A DNA stretch of 64,000 nucleotides from Flavipsychrobacter stenotrophus. Lineage in GTDB: Bacteria; Bacteroidota; Bacteroidia; Chitinophagales; Chitinophagaceae. Where the stretch lies: contig NZ_PPSL01000001.1 of the NCBI RefSeq assembly GCF_002954265.1, forward strand, positions 930,001-994,000, read 5' to 3'. Below, in pieces: positions 45,411 through 51,544 of the stretch; position 1 is the first letter of the stretch; each line of letters opens with the position of its first letter. The notes beneath the pieces were generated by a model that was not told where the DNA came from, made no database searches, and worked only from the letters and a program-made list of their open reading frames with translations. The position numbers and the translations under genes are program-made.

Positions 45411-45864
45411 CCCCGGAACCCGTATAGTTGGGTTGGCAGTGATTGAAGAAGGAGAACTGGTCAAATGGAAGGTAAAGACTTTCAAAGCGGCATGGTCAAG
45501 CAAGAAACGCAAAATGATACTTGATGCCATAGATAATATCTGCGGGAACTACAACATACATAAGATCGCCATCAAGAAGATAGATGCGCAGAGGAGTTCG
45601 CCGCAACTGGATAGGCTGATAGTGGCTATATCCAAGCTATCGGAAAGGAATGCCATTCCGATAGCAGAATACTCGTTATCCGACCTCGATTATGATAAAA
45701 GAAGCAATGCCAGGCTAACCAAAGGGCGGCTCTCCGAAGAGGTTGCAGCCAGACACCCTAAACTAAGGTACAAGCTGCTACGGGAACGTGGCAACCGCAC
45801 GGAATACTACACTAAGATGTTTGAGGCTATCGCAATGGCGGAGCGTTGCAGGGATGACGAATAG
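45385..45864 (+). CDS. RuvC-like RNase-H-fold protein of the element
   Basis: A 159-residue protein resembling RuvC-type Holliday-junction resolvases. It opens with LLGISPGTRIVGLAVIEEG, where active RuvC proteins have GIDPGTR; the first catalytic aspartate is therefore replaced by Ser (Ser9). Later segments IHKIAIKKIDAQRSSPQL and YYTKMFEAIAMAE recall the remaining active-site strands. If the change is real the enzyme may be inactive or use another residue. It is co-transcribed with the small upstream gene. Confidence 0.75.
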   Translation: MAKALLGISPGTRIVGLAVIEEGELVKWKVKTFKAAWSSKKRKMILDAIDNICGNYNIHKIAIKKIDAQRSSPQLDRLIVAISKLSERNAIPIAEYSLSDLDYDKRSNARLTKGRLSEEVAARHPKLRYKLLRERGNRTEYYTKMFEAIAMAERCRDDE

Positions 45865-45910
45865 AGAGCGGGAGAGCCTGGCATCGTCCAAGCTTTTTCT
45901 TGCCCTTATA

Positions 45911-45934
45911 GTATCCATTTATGGATACAGCCTG
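45911..45934 (+). promoter_or_regulatory. Element-specific motif, copy upstream of the methylase gene
   Basis: GTATCCATTTATGGATACAG followed by CCTG. The 5' end lies 64 nt before the start at 45975. The first half contains the palindrome TATCCAT/ATGGATA. Confidence 0.4.
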
Positions 45935-45974
45935 AAGAATATGCCTTTGCTATGCTTTTCATAAAACAAGCTCC

Positions 45975-46754
45975 ATGAAAAGTAAAAAAGAAACATTTGC
46001 GCAGATGATGGCGACCTCAACGTATCATTACGATCTCCGCTCCGTCTTTGACGACCTCCTGACAATGTCGCTCTGCGCCCTGAGCTACAATCCGCTGACC
46101 GGCAAATTTCACGATGAAGACCTATACATGGCTACCGTCGGCAAATATCAAACTAGCGACTTCAGATTCCAGTTCCCCAAGCTGTTCGCCCAGCTCGTGG
46201 CCGAGATGGAAGAGCGTGTCGATGACAGCCAAGGCAACGACATATTAGGAGCGTATTTTGAGCAGCACTTGTGCCGCAAGAACTCAGGCCAGTTCTTCAC
46301 GCCGTTCCACATCTGCACATTTATGGCCGAAACCCTCCGTGACGGAAGTAAGGACAGCAGCCGAAGGCAGCGGGTGCTTGACCCCACCTGCGGCAGCGGG
46401 AGGATGCTGCTGGCAGGCTCCAAGAGCTTGGGAAAAGATCATGAGTACTATGGCATAGACGTAGACCATACCTGCGTGAAAATGGCTGCGATTAACCTGT
46501 TCCTCAACGGGGTGTTCCATTCCGAGGTGATGTGGGCGGATGCGCTGCTTCCCGACGATTTCCATATGTCGTATCGGATATCTTTCCTGCCCTTCGGGAT
46601 ATTCAGGATACAGCACAAGGAGCAATCCAAGCTATGGCATATGTACAGGAACTCTTTCCCTGAAAAGAAGGTGGTCACTAAGCAGCCAATAGTATGGCCA
46701 TCCCAAACGAGTGAAAGACATAGTGGTGACGGGTCTCAATTAAAACTGTTTTGA
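45975..46754 (+). CDS. N-6 DNA methylase-like protein lacking the catalytic NPPY motif
   Basis: A 259-residue protein of the HsdM-type N6-adenine methylase family. The SAM-binding motif X is GQFFTPFHI (105-113), motif I is DPTCGSGRML (136-145) and the acidic loop is YGIDVD (159-164). Where the catalytic (N/D)PP(Y/F) motif IV should lie the sequence reads MSYRISFLPFGIF, so methylation activity is doubtful. There is no target-recognition or HsdS/HsdR gene. It may bind SAM or DNA as a regulator or antirestriction protein. A terminator follows. Confidence 0.8.
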   Translation: MKSKKETFAQMMATSTYHYDLRSVFDDLLTMSLCALSYNPLTGKFHDEDLYMATVGKYQTSDFRFQFPKLFAQLVAEMEERVDDSQGNDILGAYFEQHLCRKNSGQFFTPFHICTFMAETLRDGSKDSSRRQRVLDPTCGSGRMLLAGSKSLGKDHEYYGIDVDHTCVKMAAINLFLNGVFHSEVMWADALLPDDFHMSYRISFLPFGIFRIQHKEQSKLWHMYRNSFPEKKVVTKQPIVWPSQTSERHSGDGSQLKLF

Positions 46755-46756
46755 TC

Positions 46757-46790
46757 AAGGCCTGGCAATCATTGCCGGGCCTTCTCTTTT
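46757..46790 (+). terminator. Terminator of the methylase-like gene
   Basis: Stem AAGGCCTGGCAA (46757-46768) / TTGCCGGGCCTT (46772-46783) with a 3-nt loop and one G-T pair, then CTCTTTT. Confidence 0.8.
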
Positions 46791-46800
46791 GACACTTAGC

Positions 46801-46828
46801 GTATCCACTTGTATATATTTCTCCTGCC
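46801..46828 (+). promoter_or_regulatory. Element-specific 28-bp motif, copy upstream of the ArdC-like gene
   Basis: Plus strand: GTATCCACTTGTATATATTT then CTCCTGCC. It lies 98 nt before the start at 46899, farther than the other copies. Confidence 0.5.
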
Positions 46829-46898
46829 TCCCTTGTTATCCACGGCTGTCATACACTGTCATTGAACAAATATTCATTAACAACAAAAACGTAAACGT

Positions 46899-47783
46899 AT
46901 GGCAAAAGAAACGATTGCTAAAAATGATGCACGCAAGGACGTACATGAAATTATTGCCAGCAAGTTCATAGAACAGCTGGAGCAAGGCAGAGTTCCGTGG
47001 CGGACTATGTGGGCAGATGGTGGAGTGCCTACCAGCCTTGTATCCAAGCGGCCGTTCAGGGGCATCAACACGTTGCTGCTTGCAACTCTGGGCTACGATC
47101 GTAATCTATTCGTTACCCCTAAGCAGCTTGAGGCGATAGACGGGAGCATCAGGCCGAGTGAAAAGCCCCACATCCTCACATTTTATGGCGAGCCTCAAGG
47201 CGATGCCAGCGGAGAAAAGAAGGTCGCGAAATTGGCGTACTACAACGTGTACAACATTGTCCAGTGCGTAGGCATTCCTGAAGTGATGGTCTCTCCTGTG
47301 GTTAAGGAGCAGGAGCCTTTCGGCGTCTGCGAAAAAATTGTAGAGGGCATAGTCCACATGCCGGCCATTCGCAACATAAAAGATCAGGATGTGCTATATG
47401 ACCCGTGCGAGGATTACATCAACATTCCAAAACTGAAAAGTTTTGCGAACCCTGGAAGCTACTATGCAGCGTTGTTCCACCAACTGGCGCATAGTACAGG
47501 CCATCACACACGGCTCAACAGGATGGGTTTGGTGCAGATGTCTGAATACGGTTGTGATAGGCATACACTCGAAGAACTAGTGGCAGAGATAGTGACCAAC
47601 TATCTTGAAAACATTGCGGGAATCCCCTGTCCTTTTGAGCCTGACGAAGAATACATAGACGGATGGCTGGAAATCTTCAGGAAGGACCGTTACTTCATCT
47701 TCAATGCTTGCAACCTTGCGCAGAAAGCCATCGACTTCATAATGAACATTCAAGATGAAGAGAAGGATCAGGTTGAAGAATAA
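46899..47783 (+). CDS. ArdC-like antirestriction protein with altered zincin motif
   Basis: A 294-residue protein of the ArdC family carried by plasmids and conjugative elements to protect entering single-stranded DNA. The N-terminal ssDNA-binding region (ASKFIEQLEQGRVPWRTMW, RPFRGINTLLL) is followed by a zincin-like metallopeptidase region. The usual HExxH reads HQLAHSTGHH (His194-Gln195-His198), so the catalytic Glu is replaced by Gln, though the second half TLEELVAEIVTNYL with candidate third-ligand Glu is kept. Metal binding may persist without peptidase activity. A terminator follows. Confidence 0.85.
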   Translation: MAKETIAKNDARKDVHEIIASKFIEQLEQGRVPWRTMWADGGVPTSLVSKRPFRGINTLLLATLGYDRNLFVTPKQLEAIDGSIRPSEKPHILTFYGEPQGDASGEKKVAKLAYYNVYNIVQCVGIPEVMVSPVVKEQEPFGVCEKIVEGIVHMPAIRNIKDQDVLYDPCEDYINIPKLKSFANPGSYYAALFHQLAHSTGHHTRLNRMGLVQMSEYGCDRHTLEELVAEIVTNYLENIAGIPCPFEPDEEYIDGWLEIFRKDRYFIFNACNLAQKAIDFIMNIQDEEKDQVEE

Positions 47784-47817
47784 CGTTTGTGAGTGATCGC
47801 CATGAGAACAAACAAGC

Positions 47818-47845
47818 AAGGTCCGACATCTGTGTCGGGCCTTTT
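47818..47845. terminator. Terminator between convergent genes
   Basis: Stem AAGGTCCGACA (47818-47828) / TGTCGGGCCTT (47833-47843) with a 4-nt loop and one T-G pair, followed by T's on the plus strand. It ends the ArdC-like gene and touches the end of the convergent XRE gene. Confidence 0.8.
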
Positions 47846-48077
47846 ATTGTGTAAGCGGTTTGTCGGGAAGTAATATTTGCGGACTGCACTGTAATATTAT
47901 TGCCAGCTTGTTCAAATGCGAAATGTTGTACTTCTTATCGTATTTCCCGCTCTCAATCATCGCAATGAAACCTGTAGACATGTCCATCTCAAAAGCCAAC
48001 TGAGACTGCGAAAATCCTCTCTCTTGCCTCAGCATTCTTACCTTATCAATGACGTACTGATCAATTTCAGAAACCAT
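47844..48077 (-). CDS. XRE-family helix-turn-helix regulator
   Basis: A 77-residue Cro/CI-type regulator made almost only of the helix-turn-helix domain (residues about 10-65: KVRMLRQERGFSQSQLAFEMDMSTGFIAMIESGKYDKKYNISHLNKLA). Its start codon lies inside an inverted repeat and a perfect palindrome lies 41 nt upstream, so autoregulation is likely. It diverges from a membrane-protein gene cluster starting at 48193. Confidence 0.9.
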   Translation of the reverse strand: MVSEIDQYVIDKVRMLRQERGFSQSQLAFEMDMSTGFIAMIESGKYDKKYNISHLNKLAIILQCSPQILLPDKPLTQ

Positions 48078-48096
48078 AGTTAGAGTGTAAACTATG
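48075..48096. promoter_or_regulatory. Inverted repeat over the XRE start codon
   Basis: CATAGTT (48075-48081) / AACTATG (48090-48096). Possible operator of the 77-residue XRE protein. Confidence 0.35.
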
Positions 48097-48117
48097 CACC
48101 ACTGAAAAAATATACAG

Positions 48118-48157
48118 TCACCTATAGGTGATTATTTGTATTTTTTATCTACGTTTG
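48118..48157 (+). promoter_or_regulatory. Candidate operator palindrome and -7 box of the divergent membrane-protein gene
   Basis: A perfect 14-bp palindrome TCACCTATAGGTGA (48118-48131) lies 18 nt before TACGTTTG (48150-48157), a TAnnTTTG match. The palindrome occupies the place of the -33 region, as expected of a repressor site. Confidence 0.45.
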
Positions 48158-48192
48158 CATATTAGTATTGTTCACATAAAAACTTCAAACAA

Positions 48193-48609
48193 GTGGAAAC
48201 AAACAATCAGTCAAATAAAATGCAAGTGAATACAGGGTTCTTCTCAGGAATGGGCGGCGTAATAGCGATAGTAAGTATCCTGTTCTTGCCGATAATAGGC
48301 TGTGGAGGAGATACGATCACCGGAGTGGGAATATTCAAGTCAAATCAAGTGAGCAGTGAGATAAAGCTGTTCATAGGCATTGCAGTACTCATGGGGTTGG
48401 TACTCATCTTTCTCAGAAAGTACTTAGTGGCCGCCATTACCGGAATTGCAGGGTTAGTAAGCTTATTGATTGCTTACAGTATTGCCCACAGCAAGATCGC
48501 CGGCATAGAACTGAAGTTTGGGGCGTTTTTCGCAATGATAGGTTTTGCAATCTCATCGTTGGTAAATTTCCTTAAAATGTCTAACACAGAGGACGCCAAA
48601 AAGCTGTAA
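48193..48609 (+). CDS. Membrane protein, unknown function
   Basis: A 138-residue protein with four hydrophobic segments (GGVIAIVSILFLPIIGCGG, LFIGIAVLMGLVLIFL, YLVAAITGIAGLVSLLIAY, LKFGAFFAMIGFAISSLVNFL). The start is GTG at 48193 or ATG at 48220. No family recognised. It heads a run of three genes on the plus strand with no apparent gaps for other promoters. Confidence 0.6.
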   Translation: METNNQSNKMQVNTGFFSGMGGVIAIVSILFLPIIGCGGDTITGVGIFKSNQVSSEIKLFIGIAVLMGLVLIFLRKYLVAAITGIAGLVSLLIAYSIAHSKIAGIELKFGAFFAMIGFAISSLVNFLKMSNTEDAKKL

Positions 48610-48649
48610 CGGAGTTTATTCAATTGCTCATTTTTAAACAAACACGCAT

Positions 48650-49108
48650 ATGTGTTCAAAAACATCATTTATTTACGTTATTTCCTTGTCCGTTATATTC
48701 TGCATTTTACCGGTAAATTCTTACGCTGCCTTTCCATGTGGCAGTGTTAAGGATTCGATAGTAGAAACAAGCAGTGCGCAGAACTCAACGTCGCTCAATC
48801 AAAGCATAGTCGGGCATTTGCATAAACCGGCAGCACTACTTGCTTCTCCGACTGGTCAAGACCGTTCATTCAAGCACGGTTTCACCGCATATTTTGCAGC
48901 TGGGCTAGGGGTGCTCGGCTTGCTCTTCTTTCCCATACAGGCGACCCTCCTTATGATGCTTTTTGGATTGGGTGCAGGGGTGTTCGGGAAAATAGGCTTA
49001 AAAATGTACAAGCATGACAAGCTACTCAAAGCTTTGTGTTACATCGGAATTATACTTGGCGCACTGCTTGTTCTGTTCGCAACCATTCCCATTCTCTTCC
49101 TCCTTTAA
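48650..49108 (+). CDS. Exported membrane protein, unknown function
   Basis: A 152-residue protein with a signal-peptide-like opening (SFIYVISLSVIFCILPVNSYA), a polar Ser-rich stretch (residues about 30-70), and two to three C-terminal hydrophobic segments (AYFAAGLGVLGLLFFPIQATLLMMLFGLGAGVFGKIG and CYIGIILGALLVLFATIPILFLL). No family recognised. It begins 40 nt after the previous gene and ends 10 nt before the next one. Confidence 0.6.
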   Translation: MCSKTSFIYVISLSVIFCILPVNSYAAFPCGSVKDSIVETSSAQNSTSLNQSIVGHLHKPAALLASPTGQDRSFKHGFTAYFAAGLGVLGLLFFPIQATLLMMLFGLGAGVFGKIGLKMYKHDKLLKALCYIGIILGALLVLFATIPILFLL

Positions 49109-49118
49109 AACCCGACAA

Positions 49119-49667
49119 ATGAAAACATTATTAACTACTGCACTGTATTTTCTTATGACATGGAGTGCGGATGCCCAATGCGACCTGCATAAAAAGACTG
49201 ATGACTTTACCAACAAGACCTCTGTATGGACAGACAAAGTGAAAATTACTTCTGGTGGAACTCCGAGTTTGCTTAAGTCCTATGGTGACAATTGCCGCTA
49301 CAAGATCTATTTTCGGCTTATAGAACAAAATGGAAAAGTTTTCATCTCCATGTCTGAGAATTCGGATCAGTGCGTGTGCTCAATAGAAGCAATTGCTCTG
49401 AAATTCAAAGATGGGAAAGTGATAATCAAGAATAACTATAAAGACGGGGAAACCATAAAGACACCTCTCGGTGAAGAACGGTTTACTTTCTTTGAAATTA
49501 CCAACGATGAGCTATCCCAGTTATCTACCGGATCAGTAACTAAATTCAGAATAACAGAACCTGGGTGCAGAGATCATCCGGTATTAGAGGAAGAGATGGA
49601 AGATGCATTTGCTACCAAAATACTGCAATATGCTGGATGTGTTCTGCAAAATACGGGTGATAAATGA
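49119..49667 (+). CDS. Exported hypothetical protein
   Basis: A 182-residue secreted protein with a signal peptide (MKTLLTTALYFLMTWSADA, mature at Gln20). Cysteines at CDLHKK, NCRYKIYF, QCVCSIEA, GCRDHPV and AGCVLQ could form disulfides. It is predicted beta-rich. No family recognised. It is the last of the three-gene run and is followed by a terminator. Confidence 0.65.
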   Translation: MKTLLTTALYFLMTWSADAQCDLHKKTDDFTNKTSVWTDKVKITSGGTPSLLKSYGDNCRYKIYFRLIEQNGKVFISMSENSDQCVCSIEAIALKFKDGKVIIKNNYKDGETIKTPLGEERFTFFEITNDELSQLSTGSVTKFRITEPGCRDHPVLEEEMEDAFATKILQYAGCVLQNTGDK

Positions 49668-49720
49668 TGTTGCATTTTTATTGATGCAAGATTTGTAGGC
49701 ACACTCAGTCAATTGTAAAA

Positions 49721-49760
49721 TATAAAACCCTATGCGTCATACATGGGGTTTTATACTTTT
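49721..49760 (+). terminator. Terminator of the three-gene run
   Basis: 14-bp stem with one T-G pair, TATAAAACCCTATG (49721-49734) and CATGGGGTTTTATA (49742-49755), followed by CTTTT. Confidence 0.75.
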
Positions 49761-49783
49761 CACTTTCTTTGACAGATACGTTA

Positions 49784-50227
49784 TCAGCACTGATTAGATA
49801 CCTGCTTACCGGCTCTTGCCAGTCCTTCTTTGGTGCGTTGGCTTATCAGCTGGCGTTCTATCTCTGCCGACAAACTGAACGCAAAGGCCAACACTTTTGA
49901 GCTTATATTTTCTCACAGTTCAAAGCCTTCTTTGATACTTATAACCTGCACATCCTTTGCCATAAGATGCCCCAATATTTCCATCACCTCAAACAACGAA
50001 CGCCCTAAGCGGCTTAGTTCGCTTATCAATAAAACATCGCCCGTTTGCAGATCCTCGACCAATGCTCCCAGCTGCCTGCTCTTATAGCTTTTGGTTCAGC
50101 TCTATGTTTCTGATACCCGCACTATATTATCCGGCAGGCTTTAGGTTTTAATATAACTGCTGATGGACAGCTTTTGATTTTCCACTGTTTGCTTGTCTGT
50201 TGATACCCTGACATATCCGTACAACAT
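49784..50227 (-). pseudogene. Decayed serine resolvase/invertase
   Basis: The minus strand from the ATG at 50225-50227 reads as a small serine recombinase of the resolvase/invertase family without frameshift, but with at least four in-frame stops (two early TAA/TAG, two TGA). Recognisable parts are YVRVSTDKQ with the catalytic Ser near the start, GDVLLISELSRLGRS, and EIERQLISQRTKEGLARAG. The C-terminal DNA-binding helix-turn-helix is missing after VSNQC. It is a fossil of an older mobile element and marks the end of the island. Confidence 0.8.
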
Positions 50228-50250
50228 GGTGCGATAGGCTACAAAATAAA

Positions 50251-50292
50251 ACTGTTGCACTTATACCCATTTACAGGGTTAAATGCAACAGT
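50251..50292. repeat. Inverted repeat beside the resolvase remnant
   Basis: Perfect 9-bp arms ACTGTTGCA (50251-50259) and TGCAACAGT (50284-50292) with a 24-nt spacer, 24 nt upstream of the resolvase start. Possible old recombination site. Confidence 0.35.
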
Positions 50293-50373
50293 ATTTGTAA
50301 CGATTATTAGTATTGCAGTAGTGTACATTTCTGTACCGATTAAACGTTCGTTTTATCGGCACAGTTACTTGCT

Positions 50374-50604
50374 TTACTTACCCTGCTTTGCAGGCTGGGC
50401 GGGAGCAATATACATAGACCGACCAACACGCGGGTCACGTTCCCGCTCGTTATACTGCACGTGTTTTGTTGTATCAACTTGTTGGGCTGATTGCTGCGGC
50501 TTAGGGTTTAAGACTGTGCTTTTTGCAGTAGCCTTGTGGTTTTTTTCTGCATAGGCTGTAGCCGTTATCGTTACCAGCAGCAGTATTGAAAGGAGTTGTT
50601 TCAT
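50374..50604 (-). CDS. Small exported hypothetical protein
   Basis: A 76-residue protein with a signal peptide (MKQLLSILLLVTITATAYA). The mature part is about 57 residues, polar and Gln/Lys/Arg-rich (KPQQSAQQVDTTKHVQYNERERDPRV). No family recognised. It is the last of three genes downstream of the RHS gene, separated by 63 nt from its upstream neighbour. Its size and place fit a remnant or accessory of the toxin locus, but no evidence is direct. Confidence 0.55.
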   Translation of the reverse strand: MKQLLSILLLVTITATAYAEKNHKATAKSTVLNPKPQQSAQQVDTTKHVQYNERERDPRVGRSMYIAPAQPAKQGK

Positions 50605-50667
50605 ATTTGTGTTCTGAAATGAATAATAAACACAGAAAATTAAGAAAGTAAGACACTTACAATCGCA

Positions 50668-51117
50668 TTAATCAGTAGCGATTTGTTTCGCCAGCATGTC
50701 ATTTAAAGTTGCCATTGCACTTGAGTCACCCTTTTGGGCGGCCATTTTTAAGTATGTAAAAGCAAATTTTCGGGTCTTATCGTCCATATTAAAAATGGCA
50801 GAATCAATGTTGTAACTTTCTTCCATCGTTCTAAACACGTCTTCATACGCATAAGCGTAATCATACTTGTTTGCCATGTACATTGCCCAAAAAAGAAAGT
50901 TCTCCGGCGGATAATCTCGATATTCGCCTCGGAGTTTTGTATAGGCTTCTATATCCCCATGCAATACTTTACTTTTCAAATTGTCTATAGAAGACAAGGC
51001 AAGCCGACTACTGTTTATTTCTGTTATCTCCCGCCTTTCATAAAAGCGCGTACTTATGACACCTATAATAATGCCTATTATTAGTGCTGATATACCATAT
51101 AGCAGTTTGCTCTTCAT
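50668..51117 (-). CDS. Membrane-anchored hypothetical protein, Sel1-like tail
   Basis: A 149-residue protein with an N-terminal membrane anchor (LLYGISALIIGIIIGVIS). The rest is soluble, probably periplasmic, and helical; its C-terminal segment KFAFTYLKMAAQKGDSSAMATLNDMLAKQ resembles a Sel1/TPR-like repeat. No family assigned. It lies 48 nt downstream of a small secreted-protein gene that follows the RHS toxin gene. It may be an immunity or accessory protein. Confidence 0.6.
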   Translation of the reverse strand: MKSKLLYGISALIIGIIIGVISTRFYERREITEINSSRLALSSIDNLKSKVLHGDIEAYTKLRGEYRDYPPENFLFWAMYMANKYDYAYAYEDVFRTMEESYNIDSAIFNMDDKTRKFAFTYLKMAAQKGDSSAMATLNDMLAKQIATD

Positions 51118-51165
51118 ATTTATTGTTTGCAAAACACCTCATCTACTATTTTTACTTACCTAATC

Positions 51166-51534
51166 CTACCAATTACTAATTTTAATAATCTCGTAACGAA
51201 TAAAATCAGACTCTCTAAGTGCGTATTCAAATTGGTCACTGTGTAACATAAATGTATTCCCAGAACTAGGCACAGGGTATGATATATATGTTATTTTATT
51301 GTACGACCCAACCTTTAGTTTATTTAATAAGCTTCTGCCTCTCAAATTAAATACTATTCTTTTTATCGAATCATTATTTGAAAGTCCTAGAATTAAATAT
51401 TTATTCTTGTAATGAATGTCTTCTCCGAAACGTATACTGTCGATGTAAATAATTTTAAAATCACCTTTAAACGTGTCAACTTTGTTTTGCGCAAATAACG
51501 AGAAAGGGAACAATATCAGGAATAAACATTTCAT
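51166..51534 (-). CDS. Small exported protein next to the RHS gene, candidate immunity protein
   Basis: A 122-residue protein with a signal peptide (MKCLFLILFPFSLFAQ). The mature part is mainly beta (FKIIYIDSIRFGEDIHYK, YLILGLSNNDSIKRIVFNL). It starts 10 nt after the RHS stop codon and its DNA is clearly more AT-rich than the RHS core. Position, size and composition fit a cognate immunity protein of the RHS C-terminal domain, which is inference; no family is recognised. Confidence 0.6.
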   Translation of the reverse strand: MKCLFLILFPFSLFAQNKVDTFKGDFKIIYIDSIRFGEDIHYKNKYLILGLSNNDSIKRIVFNLRGRSLLNKLKVGSYNKITYISYPVPSSGNTFMLHSDQFEYALRESDFIRYEIIKISNW

Positions 51535-51544
51535 ATTTTGAAAA

